From SIG307 sp964609025 (GTDB taxonomy: Bacteria; Bacillota; Clostridia; Lachnospirales; Lachnospiraceae), in the NCBI GenBank assembly GCA_964609025.1, contig CAZSQM010000012.1, positions 1-64,000 of the forward strand: DNA of 64,000 bases. The letters are read 5' to 3'. The notes below the pieces were generated by a model that had not been told where the DNA came from, ran no database searches, and worked only from the letters and a program-made list of their open reading frames with translations. The position numbers and the translations under genes were made by a program. Below are positions 1 to 8,199 of this stretch, piece after piece; the first letter of the stretch is position 1, and the number at the start of each line of letters is the position of its first letter.

Positions 1-5
1 GAGGT

Positions 6-86
6 ATGATTCTTTATCATGGCTCTTATACGGAGGTTATAAGACCGGATATTTTTCATTCCAGGAGAAATGTTGAATTGATTTGA
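6..86 (+). pseudogene. DUF3990 gene remnant (N-terminal 26 codons)
   Basis: A short frame starts MILYHGSYTEV and continues through PDI..SRRN before stopping after 26 codons. This is the characteristic beginning of DUF3990 proteins, which are normally well over 100 residues and have the look of ADP-ribosyltransferase-fold proteins. The rest of the domain is absent: the ribosome site of the next gene follows at once, so an internal deletion is the simplest reading. DUF3990 and DUF3791 genes usually sit side by side in Firmicutes, which supports both calls. The family assignment is from memory of the motif. Confidence 0.6.
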
Positions 87-101
87 GAGAGGGGAGAGGC
101 T

Positions 102-310
102 ATGAATGCAAATCCTACATTGTTACAGATGAAATATGCCAGAGTCGTCGGTTTGTTTGCAGAGCTGGCAGAGATTACGAAGGATGAAGCACTGGCCTTT
201 TTTATGGTTCCGAAACGTATCGCCTTGTGAAAAGGGGAGTATCGGATTTACATTGTATGAGTGATATGTATTTGGCGGAGGAACTGTTACAGGAATACAG
301 AAAGAATTGA
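102..310 (+). pseudogene. DUF3791 gene with a -1 frameshift
   Basis: The frame from ATG 102 reads MNANPTLLQMKYARVVGLFA and hits a stop at 228-230. A second frame, beginning within the T run at about 198-203, continues as GSETYRLVKRGVSDLHCMSD and ends at 310. Adding one T to the run of six joins them into one protein of about 69 residues with the DUF3791 landmarks FY.SxTYRLV and SDLHCMSDMYLAEEL. The gene is therefore either broken by loss of one T or carries a sequencing error in a homopolymer. A good ribosome site (GAGAGGGGAG) precedes the ATG. Function is unknown; the family accompanies DUF3990. Confidence 0.72.
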
Positions 311-341
311 GATATCGTTGGCGTGAAGGAGTAATACAGGG

Positions 342-920
342 ATGAAAATGACAAAAGTATACTTTGTACGACATGCACAACCGGTGCATGCCCATGAAGA
401 TGACAGAACAAGACCGCTGACGGCAGAAGGACTGAAAGACAGAAGGATTGTTCTGGATACCTTAAAGGATAAGGAAATTGATGCGTTTTATTGCAGCCCG
501 TATCTAAGAAGCATTGCTACGATTGGGGAAGCGGCTAGGGCGTACGGGATGGAAATACATACCGATGAGCGCCTCAGAGAACGGGAAAAGGGGAAGGACG
601 GCAATGTGCGCGGGATGCTTGAAAAACGCTGGGCGGATTTGGATTACCATGAGGAGGGCGGAGAGTCTATCCGTATGGTGCAACGCCGTAACGTCGAAGC
701 GTTGCAGGACATTTTGGAAGAAAATCAGGGGAAGAATATTGTTATCGGTACCCACGGTACGGCGTTAAGTTCTATTTTGAATTATTATAATCCGGAGTTT
801 GGTTTTGATGATTTTTGGCGGCTGGTTGACTGGATGCCTTATATTATCGAACTGGATTTTGAAGGACAGAAGTTAGTGTCTACGGTAGAACATGTACATA
901 TAGAGAAGGTCTTTGATTAA
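342..920 (+). CDS. Histidine phosphatase family protein
   Basis: A 192-residue cytoplasmic phosphoglycerate-mutase-like phosphatase. The RHxxP motif VRHAQP places the phosphohistidine at His11 with Arg10; Arg56 in SPYLRS, Glu80 in LRERE and His138 in GTHGTALSS complete the expected catalytic set. Members hydrolyse phosphate from small metabolites and the substrate cannot be told from sequence. ATG 342 lies ten bases after AAGGAG; ATG 348 is a possible alternative. It stands between the DUF3791 remnant and the EAL gene, 18 bases upstream of the latter, so the two may be cotranscribed. Glycolytic phosphoglycerate mutase is unlikely because the protein is short and diverged. Confidence 0.85.
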   Translation: MKMTKVYFVRHAQPVHAHEDDRTRPLTAEGLKDRRIVLDTLKDKEIDAFYCSPYLRSIATIGEAARAYGMEIHTDERLREREKGKDGNVRGMLEKRWADLDYHEEGGESIRMVQRRNVEALQDILEENQGKNIVIGTHGTALSSILNYYNPEFGFDDFWRLVDWMPYIIELDFEGQKLVSTVEHVHIEKVFD

Positions 921-938
921 CTAAAGGATTGGGATGCC

Positions 939-2879
939 ATGAAAATACTGTATTTTGATTTGTCTGCGATTATTATATTGCTCATTCTTTTAATATCTCT
1001 GTTTTTCCGTAAGATGATGAGCGGAAGGACAAATAAACTTTTGGCATTGGTTTTGATAGACATCTTACTTACCACAATCTTTGACTGCTGGGCGGAGGCA
1101 TACAACATATGGCTGCCCGCAAGAGAATCCAATACCCGGTTTCGTGAATTCTTATTTTACGCCTATTTTTTGCTTCGTAATCTTACGGCGCCTCTTTATC
1201 AGTTGTATATTTGTTCGGTTACGGATACATGGCATATTTTGTTGAAGAAAAAATGGTTGAAATTCATTATTGTTATGCCGTATCTGGTGATTTGCGGTAC
1301 CTTATTTACCAATCTGTTTCATCATTTGGTGTTTTTCATTGATGAGAACCTGCTCTATACCAGAGGACCGCTGATTTATGTACTGTATGTTGCCTCTTTT
1401 CTTTATCTGGTATGCGGAGTAATTTACCTGTTTGTATACAAAAGATTATTGGCGAAGGACAAGTTTGTTGCCTTGCTGCTGATGTATCCGCTCAATATTC
1501 TTGCGATTATGATTCAGCTGTTTAGTCCGGAGTATCTGGTAGAGATGTTTATGACGTCGTTAACGCTGCTTTTGGTTACGATTGTAGTGCAAAGACCCGA
1601 GGAAACAATTAATCCGCTCCTGGGGGTGCGGAACTATGTTGCCTATACTTCGGATATGAAAAAGGCGTTTTATATTCATAAGCCGGTGAGGACTATTTTT
1701 GTAAAACTGGTAAATTATCATGCGCTTACCACGCTTTTGGGATATGATGTCTGTAACCGGCTGATGAAAAAGCTTGCGGCTGCCCTGACGGAGCAGTATG
1801 AGGAGGAACGCCTGCCGATGGACCTGTATTATCTCGAAAACGGTCTGTTTGCTTCCGTGACGGAAAAGGAGGCACCGGAGAAACTAAAGGCAACGGCAGA
1901 ACGATTTTCTGCCGTAGTTACAAAGTCGATGCCGCTTGAGCCGTTAGAGATTGAACTGGATTCCTGTATCTGCATTTTGAGGTGTCCTCAGGATATCGAC
2001 AATTATGAAAGTCTGTTATCGTTCGGAAATTCATTTTATACCTATCTTCCGGCGGGCGGGACGGTTAACGATATGCTGGAAACCGACGACCGTCGCATAT
2101 TAAAGCTGAGGAACGAGATTGACGGTATTATCAGTAATGCGATTGCGGGAAACCGTTTTCGGATGTATTACCAGCCGATTTATTCCGTGAAGGAAAAAAG
2201 ATTTTTATCTGCCGAGGCATTGATTCGCTTACAGGATGAAACCTACGGCTTTATTTCACCGGAGCTGTTTATTCCCGCGGCAGAAAAAAACGGAACCATT
2301 CTTCAAATCGGAGATTTTGTTCTGGAGGAGGTTTGTCGTTTTCTTGCGGAATGCCGGAAGGAAGGACTGCCGATTGACTATATTGAACTTAATTTGTCGA
2401 TGACACAGTGCATGCAGAAAAATCTGCCGGAAAAGGTGTTGTATTATTTGGAAAAGTATCATTTAAAACCGGAACAGATTAATTTGGAGATTACGGAAAC
2501 CGCCGCCAATACGGCGCAGGATATTGTGGAAGAAAACATACAGAGTCTTTCGGAGCGGGAGATTTACTTTTCACTGGATGATTACGGCACCGGATATTCC
2601 AATATCAGCAGGATTATGTCACTTCCGTTCCGCATTGTCAAGCTGGATAAGAGCCTTGCGGACAAAGTAGACGACCCCAGAATGAAAATTGTGTTGAGGA
2701 ACACGATTCGCATGTTAAAGGAAATCGGAACGGAAATCGTGGTGGAGGGTGTGGAAACAAAAGAAGGAGTACGGCAGTTTACGGAGCTTGGGTGCGATTT
2801 TATTCAGGGATATTATTTTTCAAAGCCTTTGCCGGAGTCCGAGTTTGTGAAGTTTATACGGGAGTCGGGAAAGGAATAG
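939..2879 (+). CDS. Membrane-bound EAL-domain c-di-GMP phosphodiesterase
   Basis: A 646-residue protein that probably degrades the second messenger c-di-GMP. The first about 220 residues hold roughly seven hydrophobic segments and form a membrane sensor I cannot name. Residues about 230-380 resemble a GGDEF domain without its signature (YLENGLFAS sits where GGDEF is expected), so no cyclase activity is likely. From about residue 390 a complete EAL domain follows: EALIRL, LEITET, SLDDYGTGYSN, KLDKSL, VVEGVET and DFIQGYYFSKPL, which includes the metal-binding acids and the general-base Glu. It is followed 12 bases later by the ybaK-type gene. Confidence 0.87.
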   Translation: MKILYFDLSAIIILLILLISLFFRKMMSGRTNKLLALVLIDILLTTIFDCWAEAYNIWLPARESNTRFREFLFYAYFLLRNLTAPLYQLYICSVTDTWHILLKKKWLKFIIVMPYLVICGTLFTNLFHHLVFFIDENLLYTRGPLIYVLYVASFLYLVCGVIYLFVYKRLLAKDKFVALLLMYPLNILAIMIQLFSPEYLVEMFMTSLTLLLVTIVVQRPEETINPLLGVRNYVAYTSDMKKAFYIHKPVRTIFVKLVNYHALTTLLGYDVCNRLMKKLAAALTEQYEEERLPMDLYYLENGLFASVTEKEAPEKLKATAERFSAVVTKSMPLEPLEIELDSCICILRCPQDIDNYESLLSFGNSFYTYLPAGGTVNDMLETDDRRILKLRNEIDGIISNAIAGNRFRMYYQPIYSVKEKRFLSAEALIRLQDETYGFISPELFIPAAEKNGTILQIGDFVLEEVCRFLAECRKEGLPIDYIELNLSMTQCMQKNLPEKVLYYLEKYHLKPEQINLEITETAANTAQDIVEENIQSLSEREIYFSLDDYGTGYSNISRIMSLPFRIVKLDKSLADKVDDPRMKIVLRNTIRMLKEIGTEIVVEGVETKEGVRQFTELGCDFIQGYYFSKPLPESEFVKFIRESGKE

Positions 2880-2891
2880 AAGGGAGCGGCT

Positions 2892-3377
2892 ATGGCAAAA
2901 GAAAAAGCAGTAAAAACAAATGCAATGCGGATTCTGGATTCGTTAAAGATACCGTACGAGATGCAGGCGTATGAATGTGACGAGTTCGTGGACGGTGTGA
3001 CGACAGCGGACAAACTGGGGCTTTCCCATGAGCTGGTGTATAAGACGCTAGTGACAGTGGCAAAGAGCAAGGCTTATTATGTGTTTGTGATTCCGATTGA
3101 AGCGGAGCTGGATTTAAAGGCGGCGGCAAGAGCGGTAGAGGAAAAAGCATTGGAGCTTCTGCCGTTAAAGGAGCTGACGCCGGTGACCGGGTATGTAAGA
3201 GGCGGTTGTACCGCTATCGGTATGAAAAAGGCGTTTCCGACGGTGATTGACGCTTCCGTGGAGGGACTTTCGTACCTGCATGTCAGCGGCGGTAAGCCGG
3301 GATTACAGTTAAAGCTTGCTGTTGCGGATTATGTAAAGGCGAGCAGGGCGAAGGTTGCGGATGTTATAGTAAAGTAG
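2892..3377 (+). CDS. ybaK: Cys-tRNA(Pro) deacylase, YbaK family
   Basis: A 161-residue YbaK/EbsC protein that hydrolyses cysteine wrongly attached to tRNA-Pro. The sequence covers the whole domain: KTNAMRILDSLKIPY at the start, VYKTLVT near residue 45, an ELDLKAAA stretch, and VTGYVRGGCTAIGMKK, in which the family's GG(x)CxPxG-type region is recognisable. Length is normal for the family. ATG 2892 follows GGGAG by five bases, and the gene lies 12 bases after the EAL gene, so it ends that transcription unit. A hairpin follows at 3396-3433. Confidence 0.88.
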   Translation: MAKEKAVKTNAMRILDSLKIPYEMQAYECDEFVDGVTTADKLGLSHELVYKTLVTVAKSKAYYVFVIPIEAELDLKAAARAVEEKALELLPLKELTPVTGYVRGGCTAIGMKKAFPTVIDASVEGLSYLHVSGGKPGLQLKLAVADYVKASRAKVADVIVK

Positions 3378-3395
3378 CAGGATAAGAGGGAAAAG

Positions 3396-3433
3396 AAAAC
3401 CCGGTGGAATCGGTTAAGGTTTCGCCGGGTTTT
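3396..3433 (+). terminator. Hairpin terminator after ybaK
   Basis: Arms AAAACCCGG (3396-3404) and CCGGGTTTT (3425-3433) are perfectly complementary around a 20-base loop. The T stretch is part of the stem, so the terminator is moderate rather than classical. Confidence 0.65.
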
Positions 3434-3532
3434 GCCGATATAATAGGAGAGATAAGAAATGTCACGGTATTTTTTGCAAAATACCGTAGACGGTACAAAC
3501 GGATTTGGACGAAAGGATAAGGAGGTCTTTTT

Positions 3533-4414
3533 ATGAACGGAATTCACAGATTCGGAGCGTTTCCAAAGGATGTTAAGGAGTTATTCGGTGCGGGAGAACG
3601 CACAGAGCGCCGGGGTGCCGGAAAGACAAAGCGTCAAGGTAATGAGGCTGCCGCAAAGTATGAGATGTCCGATAAGGCAAAGCATATGGACAAGGATACG
3701 TTAAAGGAGTACCAAAAGAAGGCTAACGGCATCCATATGGAAGAGAAGAAAAAGGTAGAGGATGAGGTAAGTTTAAGCGAGGCGGCAAAAAATCTTCTTG
3801 CCGAGCTGAAAGAGAAGTACGGCGATATTGATTTCTTTGTGGCGGAGTTTTCCAATGATGAGGAAGCGCAGTATTATCATAATCAGTCCACGAAGAAGTA
3901 CAGCTGCGTGATTGATCCGCAGACGCTGGAGGAAATGGCAGCGGATGAAGCGGTACGGGAAAAGTATGTCGGCATTATCGACACTGCGGACGAAAAGTTC
4001 GACCGGATAAAGGAAGAACTGGGCGAGGATGCAGGCGAGATAAAGCGCATGGGAATTACCGTGGATAAGGAAGGCGTTGTAACCTATTTTGCGGAGCTGA
4101 CGAAGCAGACCGCAAGAAACCAGAAGATTTTGGCAGAGCAGCAGAAAGCAAGAAAGGCAGAGGAGAAGGAACGCTCGGAGAAGGCGGAAAAGAAACGGGC
4201 CGAGCAGGAACATCCGGATAAAGTCGGAACGGAGAAGGAAACCGGTAAGAAGACAGAAAATCCTTTTCAGGTGTCGGCAGGAACAATCGAAGAGCTGACC
4301 GAAAAGCTGAAGGAACTGTTGGCACGGCGTACCGCAGACAAGACAGACGGCGCAGAACCGGAACAGGAAGCGGCAAAAGAGCAGGAGCGGCCGCATTTTG
4401 ATATGACACTGTAA
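3533..4414 (+). CDS. DUF6033-like hypothetical protein
   Basis: A 293-residue hydrophilic, highly charged protein without signal peptide or membrane segment. Residues about 80-190 contain LSEAAKNLLAELKEKYGDID, EEAQYYHNQSTKKYSCVIDP and EEMAADEAVREKYVGIID, which match my recollection of the DUF6033 family common in Lachnospiraceae. A long Lys/Glu-rich, probably coiled-coil segment follows (about 200-250), then an acidic tail. The start has an ideal AAGGAGG seven bases upstream. The gene is monocistronic: a hairpin precedes it and a terminator follows at 4438. No function is known. Confidence 0.68.
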   Translation: MNGIHRFGAFPKDVKELFGAGERTERRGAGKTKRQGNEAAAKYEMSDKAKHMDKDTLKEYQKKANGIHMEEKKKVEDEVSLSEAAKNLLAELKEKYGDIDFFVAEFSNDEEAQYYHNQSTKKYSCVIDPQTLEEMAADEAVREKYVGIIDTADEKFDRIKEELGEDAGEIKRMGITVDKEGVVTYFAELTKQTARNQKILAEQQKARKAEEKERSEKAEKKRAEQEHPDKVGTEKETGKKTENPFQVSAGTIEELTEKLKELLARRTADKTDGAEPEQEAAKEQERPHFDMTL

Positions 4415-4437
4415 CGTTAAGAACAGGAGGCAAAGGC

Positions 4438-4462
4438 AGACAATGCATTGTCTCCTTTTTTT
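4438..4462 (+). terminator. Rho-independent terminator
   Basis: Arms AGACAA (4438-4443) and TTGTCT (4448-4453) around TGCA, followed by CC and seven Ts. It separates the DUF6033-like gene from the promoter at 4489. Confidence 0.75.
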
Positions 4463-4488
4463 ACGCACATTATTTTTTCATTTTTTAC

Positions 4489-4517
4489 TTGACAAATAAA
4501 ATAACTGTGTATATACT
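4489..4517 (+). promoter_or_regulatory. Promoter of the first ABC/GntR operon
   Basis: A consensus TTGACA (4489-4494), 17-base spacer and TATACT (4512-4517). An apparent TTG start codon for the next gene at 4489 is in fact this -35 box. Confidence 0.85.
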
Positions 4518-4538
4518 GTATATATCGACATGTACGGT
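4515..4538 (+). promoter_or_regulatory. Candidate GntR (YtrA-type) operator
   Basis: An imperfect dyad, ACTGTATAT / ATGTACGGT (7 of 9 paired) separated by six bases, starts in the last three bases of the -10 box. It occupies the same place as the perfect dyad at 33301-33325 in the second GntR cassette, and both start with ACTGT. Autoregulation by the GntR protein at 6305 is inferred. Confidence 0.5.
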
Positions 4539-4611
4539 ATGGGCGGTAAGAGGAAAATCTTGCAACAGTCAAAAGAAAAGAAGTACAAGGAGTTTAAAGG
4601 AGCAGGCGCCT

Positions 4612-5484
4612 ATGGGAACGGTTTTGCAGGTGAAAATGCCGCGGTTGTGGCGGGATACCTTTGTGTTGAAGGACATTGATTTTTCGGTAGAGGCGGGGTT
4701 TCTGACGGCGTTACTCGGTGTGAACGGCGCGGGAAAGACAACGCTTCTTTCGGCAATTTCCGGGCTCCTGCCGTTACCGGAGGACGCAGAGGTATTTATC
4801 GGCGGGTATTCGTTACGGGAGGAGGAACGGGAAGCGAAGGAGCATATGGGCTTCGTGTTTGACGATTCGCCGTTTGACGAGGGAATGTCGGCCGGTTTCA
4901 TCGGCGAAGTTTACGGACGTTACTATCGCGGCTGGGATGAGGGACGTTACGAAGAACTGCTTACCCGGTTTGAAGTTCCGAAAAATCGCGTATTACGCAA
5001 ACTTTCCAAAGGAATGAAAATGAAATTTCAGCTTGCTTTTGCTTTATCTCACGGAGCAGAGTTTTTAATTATGGACGAACCGGCGGCTTCTCTGGACCCT
5101 ATTTTCCGTGAGGAGTTTATGGAGGTTTTAAACGAGGTATTGGCGGAGGAACAGTGCGGGATTTTATTGTCTTCCCAGTTGGTTTCGGAGCTGGAAGCGC
5201 GCGCGGATTATACGGTGCTCTTACATCAGGGCGAGCAGATGTTTTCTTGCAATACGGAGGCGCTGTTAGATTCGTTTCGGCTGGTGCGCGGCAGATACGA
5301 ATTATTTACTTATATGAAAAGCAGAATTTTAGGGACGAGGCTTTCGGAGTATAGCGCGGAAGGGTTGATTTTAAACGACGGCGACCCGGTGCGGCTTAAT
5401 CTGGAGTGCGTGCGGCCGGGGTTAGAGGATATTATGTACTATGTAAAGCAGGGAATCATTCGGAAAGGGATGGTGAAAGGATGA
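4612..5484 (+). CDS. ABC transporter ATP-binding protein
   Basis: A 290-residue cytoplasmic ATPase that energises an ABC transporter, probably with the membrane protein that follows. Walker A GVNGAGKTT lies near residues 36-44, the signature LSKGMK near 131, Walker B FLIMDEP with D-loop SLDP near 151-163. The H-loop position has LLSSQL where SSTH-type sequence is expected, so the switch histidine seems to be missing. ATG 4612 follows AAAGGAG by nine bases. It is the first gene of a five-gene operon with GntR and a second ATPase, the layout of YtrA/BcrA-type exporter operons. The substrate is unknown; peptide antibiotics are a common theme for such operons. Confidence 0.85.
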   Translation: MGTVLQVKMPRLWRDTFVLKDIDFSVEAGFLTALLGVNGAGKTTLLSAISGLLPLPEDAEVFIGGYSLREEEREAKEHMGFVFDDSPFDEGMSAGFIGEVYGRYYRGWDEGRYEELLTRFEVPKNRVLRKLSKGMKMKFQLAFALSHGAEFLIMDEPAASLDPIFREEFMEVLNEVLAEEQCGILLSSQLVSELEARADYTVLLHQGEQMFSCNTEALLDSFRLVRGRYELFTYMKSRILGTRLSEYSAEGLILNDGDPVRLNLECVRPGLEDIMYYVKQGIIRKGMVKG

Positions 5485-6317
5485 AGCACGGGAAAACCAT
5501 CGGTGAGTATCTGTGGTTTCTTTTGAGGGAAGGAATATTCCGGTTACGGAGAGAGCTTGTTACTGTGCGCGGGCTGATTGCGCTGTTTATTGTCGCATAT
5601 TTAGTATTGGATACATGGCTTCTGGCAGAATCAGAGTCGACGTATATGATGCAGGGCTTCGGCGTATGGCTGGTTTTATTGTTCCCGCCCCGTATGGGAA
5701 GGCTGTTTTTTCTGCTACCCTTTTCAAAACAGGAAAGAAAGCGGTATTTTTTCACTTATGCGGCAGTCTATCTTTTTTATTTCATTCTGGTGTATCTCTT
5801 AATCGGTGGGATTGCCTTTTTGATTACGGGATATCCGTACCGGCTTTGGATGAAATGGTTTGTACTTTGTACGATGCCGTTTTTGCTTATGATAATAACC
5901 TCTATGGTTTCCGGAGCGTTTTTTAAGAACGGCTCGACGGACAACGCATTTTACAGAGCCTTTACAACCAGAGGGTGGTATTCCAACGGGAGCGGGCCGG
6001 ACATAGAGGGAATCCGGGAAGAATACGGGCGGCTCTCAAAGAAGAAGCGGTCCGAATTAACCGAGGAAGAATTGCGCGAGCAGAAAAGCAGAAAAAAAAG
6101 GATGGTATTAGAGGTAGCAGTAGCCGTGGGCGTATCGGTTCATTGCTTTGGCGGCTGGTATTACGGTCTGGTTTCGGAAAAGGTTTTTCTTATTTGTTCC
6201 GTGGCGGCGTATTGCCTTGCGGGAGCGGGAGTGGCGTTGACGTGTGACGATGCAATGAAGGCAATATTTAAAACCGGAAAGGCAGGAAAGGAGGAGGGCT
6301 GCAAATGCAATTTGTAG
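5481..6317 (+). CDS. Putative ABC transporter membrane subunit
   Basis: A 278-residue protein with about six hydrophobic segments (roughly 31-48, 59-78, 90-117, 125-147, 211-228, 235-255) and a long basic, probably cytoplasmic loop at about 150-205. ATG 5481 overlaps the stop of the ATPase gene (ATGA), so translation is coupled and the two probably form one transporter. I recognise no family motif. It overlaps the following GntR gene by 13 bases. An ABC-2-like permease is the best guess from context. Confidence 0.65.
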   Translation: MKHGKTIGEYLWFLLREGIFRLRRELVTVRGLIALFIVAYLVLDTWLLAESESTYMMQGFGVWLVLLFPPRMGRLFFLLPFSKQERKRYFFTYAAVYLFYFILVYLLIGGIAFLITGYPYRLWMKWFVLCTMPFLLMIITSMVSGAFFKNGSTDNAFYRAFTTRGWYSNGSGPDIEGIREEYGRLSKKKRSELTEEELREQKSRKKRMVLEVAVAVGVSVHCFGGWYYGLVSEKVFLICSVAAYCLAGAGVALTCDDAMKAIFKTGKAGKEEGCKCNL

Positions 6318-6679
6318 TTTCGGGACAATCTAAGCTTGCGATTTACGAGCAGATTATTCAGCAGGTAAAGACGGCGATTGTGGCGGGAGAACTGAAGCAG
6401 GGCGATATGCTGCCTTCGATCCGTGCTTTGGCAAGAGATTTGCAGATTAGTGTGATTACGACCAAGCGCGCCTATGAGGAACTGGAAAAAGAGGGACTGA
6501 TTTTTTCCGTATCAGGGAAAGGCTTTTACGTTTGCGAACAGAATACGGATTTGCTTCGGGAGAAAAAGTTAGCGATGGCGGAACGGCACATGTTAGACAG
6601 TATTAAGGAGTGCCGCGAGGCCGGCATGGAGCGGGAGGATATTATGGAAATGGTGGAAGTGCTTCTGGATTCGGAATAG
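6305..6679 (+). CDS. GntR family transcriptional regulator, YtrA type
   Basis: A 124-residue regulator. Residues about 10-75 form the GntR winged helix: IYEQIIQQVKTAI, GDMLPSIRALARDLQISVIT and AYEELEKEGLI followed by SGKGFYV. The short helical C-terminus (about 45 residues) without a ligand domain is typical of the YtrA subfamily, whose members repress their own ABC transporter operons. It sits inside such an operon, overlapping the gene upstream, and is a clear paralog of the regulator at 33344. The probable target is the dyad at 4515-4538. Confidence 0.88.
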   Translation: MQFVVSGQSKLAIYEQIIQQVKTAIVAGELKQGDMLPSIRALARDLQISVITTKRAYEELEKEGLIFSVSGKGFYVCEQNTDLLREKKLAMAERHMLDSIKECREAGMEREDIMEMVEVLLDSE

Positions 6680-6700
6680 TAACAGACAGGGGGTATCAGC

Positions 6701-7513
6701 TTGCAGAAAAGCACATGGAAGGAAAAAACGCCGACAGAGGAACAAAGGGAGCAACTCCGCTTACAGCGTCCGGCGGTGGAAATAAAGGGCGTCGGGACCT
6801 CGTTTTTTCACTTTGGCGAGGGGAGATTCGCATTAAGTGATATTTCTTTTACTCTGGAACGCGGGTATATGTTAGGACTTATCGGCAGAAACGGTGCCGG
6901 AAAGTCCACGCTGTTGCGTATTTTACTGCAAAGCATTCCGCGGAAAAGAGGGTCTGTGGAAATTGCGGGATATGATGTGGCGGTTGATGCGGTTTTAGCA
7001 AAACAGGCAGTCGGGTATGTCGGAGAGGACTTTTTGTTTCTACCGAAAGAAACGTTGCGTGAAAACGGAAGGATTTTAGGGCAGTTTTATTCGTTTTTCG
7101 ACGAGGAACGTTATTTGGAGCTGCTTAGCCGCTTTGAGGTAGGAAGCGGAAAACTTGCGGGGGAACTGTCAAAGGGGGAAACGACAAAAGCACAGTTTGC
7201 GTTTGCTCTGTCGCATAAGCCGGAGCTTCTTCTGTTAGATGAGCCGACCGGAGGGCTTGACCCGGTGGTGCGGCGTGAGTTCTTGTATGCATTGCAGGCA
7301 GAACTGGAAGAGGAGAAGATGGGGATTATTTTCTCAACGCATATTACGGAGGATCTTGATAAGGTGGCGGATTATATTGCCATGCTGGAGAAAGGGCAGC
7401 TGTTGTTTTACGAGTCCAAGGAGGAGCTTTGGGAACGGATGCGTAGCGAGAACGGGGAGCGGATGACGCTTCGGCGGCTCATGATAAATCTTTGCAGGGA
7501 GGGAAAGGAATGA
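6701..7513 (+). CDS. ABC transporter ATP-binding protein
   Basis: A 270-residue ATPase, second of the operon. Walker A GRNGAGKST is near residues 62-70, the signature LSKGET near 155, Walker B LLLLDEPTGGLDP near 175-187, and the H-loop IIFSTHITED is intact, in contrast to the first ATPase of this operon. An N-terminal polar extension of about 25 residues precedes the domain. The start is TTG 6701, chosen because GGGGGT lies about seven bases upstream and no in-frame ATG fits. The downstream membrane gene overlaps its stop. Substrate unknown. Confidence 0.84.
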   Translation: MQKSTWKEKTPTEEQREQLRLQRPAVEIKGVGTSFFHFGEGRFALSDISFTLERGYMLGLIGRNGAGKSTLLRILLQSIPRKRGSVEIAGYDVAVDAVLAKQAVGYVGEDFLFLPKETLRENGRILGQFYSFFDEERYLELLSRFEVGSGKLAGELSKGETTKAQFAFALSHKPELLLLDEPTGGLDPVVRREFLYALQAELEEEKMGIIFSTHITEDLDKVADYIAMLEKGQLLFYESKEELWERMRSENGERMTLRRLMINLCREGKE

Positions 7514-8199
7514 AGCGGTTTTTAAAAGCAGAATGGGAATTATATAAAAAGAATACGGGACGTTTCATTGCAGCAATGGTGTGTCTGTTTGCTTACACAT
7601 TTCTTTTGCTGTTTTCCGGTATTTTCAGATATGAGTACGTTGCCTTTGTTTCCATGATGGGTTTTTTGGCTGCGTTTCTTCTCTGGCTTCCTCTTTATAT
7701 ATGCAATTTCGGAAGAAAAACGGGGGTATCGACAGAACAGTTTCTTCTTTGTCTTGGGGAAACAAAGCGTATTTATCTGCAGATTCGTCTGGTGGCAGTT
7801 CTGGTGCTTTTGTTCGGAATGCTTCTGCTGACTGCACTGATGCAGATTCCGGCGGCGTTACTGGCGCCGGAATCCTACCGGATCACATTCTTTTTGAGTG
7901 AAGCAAGCATTCTGACAGCGGATATTTGCGCTGCGGGAATGATGGCGTGGCTGGTGCCGTCCAGATATGTTCTTTTGGTACTGCCGGGCTGGGTTGGATT
8001 TCATTGCGGAATCATGGCAGGGTTTCTTTCGGGGACGGAAAAGGAGGAAATGTCTTCTGTTTTTTCCGGAATTTATGTCTATGCGCTGCTTATGGTTGCG
8101 TTGTTCATAGGGGCTTATTTGTTTCGGTATTTGCGGACGGTGCGGCAGGAGCGCGGGAGAAAGAAGGACCGTATACGGTCGGAGGAGGAGCGAAAATGA
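7510..8199 (+). CDS. Putative ABC transporter membrane subunit
   Basis: A 229-residue protein with about six membrane segments (starting near residues 19, 44, 93, 133, 155 and 190) and a basic, charged C-terminal tail. ATG 7510 overlaps the stop of the ATPase (ATGA), which indicates translational coupling and a shared transporter. I see no family signature. The stop overlaps the start of the DUF523 gene in the same manner, so all five genes from 4612 on are one transcript. Confidence 0.65.
   Translation: MKRFLKAEWELYKKNTGRFIAAMVCLFAYTFLLLFSGIFRYEYVAFVSMMGFLAAFLLWLPLYICNFGRKTGVSTEQFLLCLGETKRIYLQIRLVAVLVLLFGMLLLTALMQIPAALLAPESYRITFFLSEASILTADICAAGMMAWLVPSRYVLLVLPGWVGFHCGIMAGFLSGTEKEEMSSVFSGIYVYALLMVALFIGAYLFRYLRTVRQERGRKKDRIRSEEERK

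Noticed and set aside
4489..4611. Longer ABC ATPase starting at TTG 4489
   Set aside because: That TTG is the -35 box of the promoter; the family begins at ATG 4612 with a good ribosome site.
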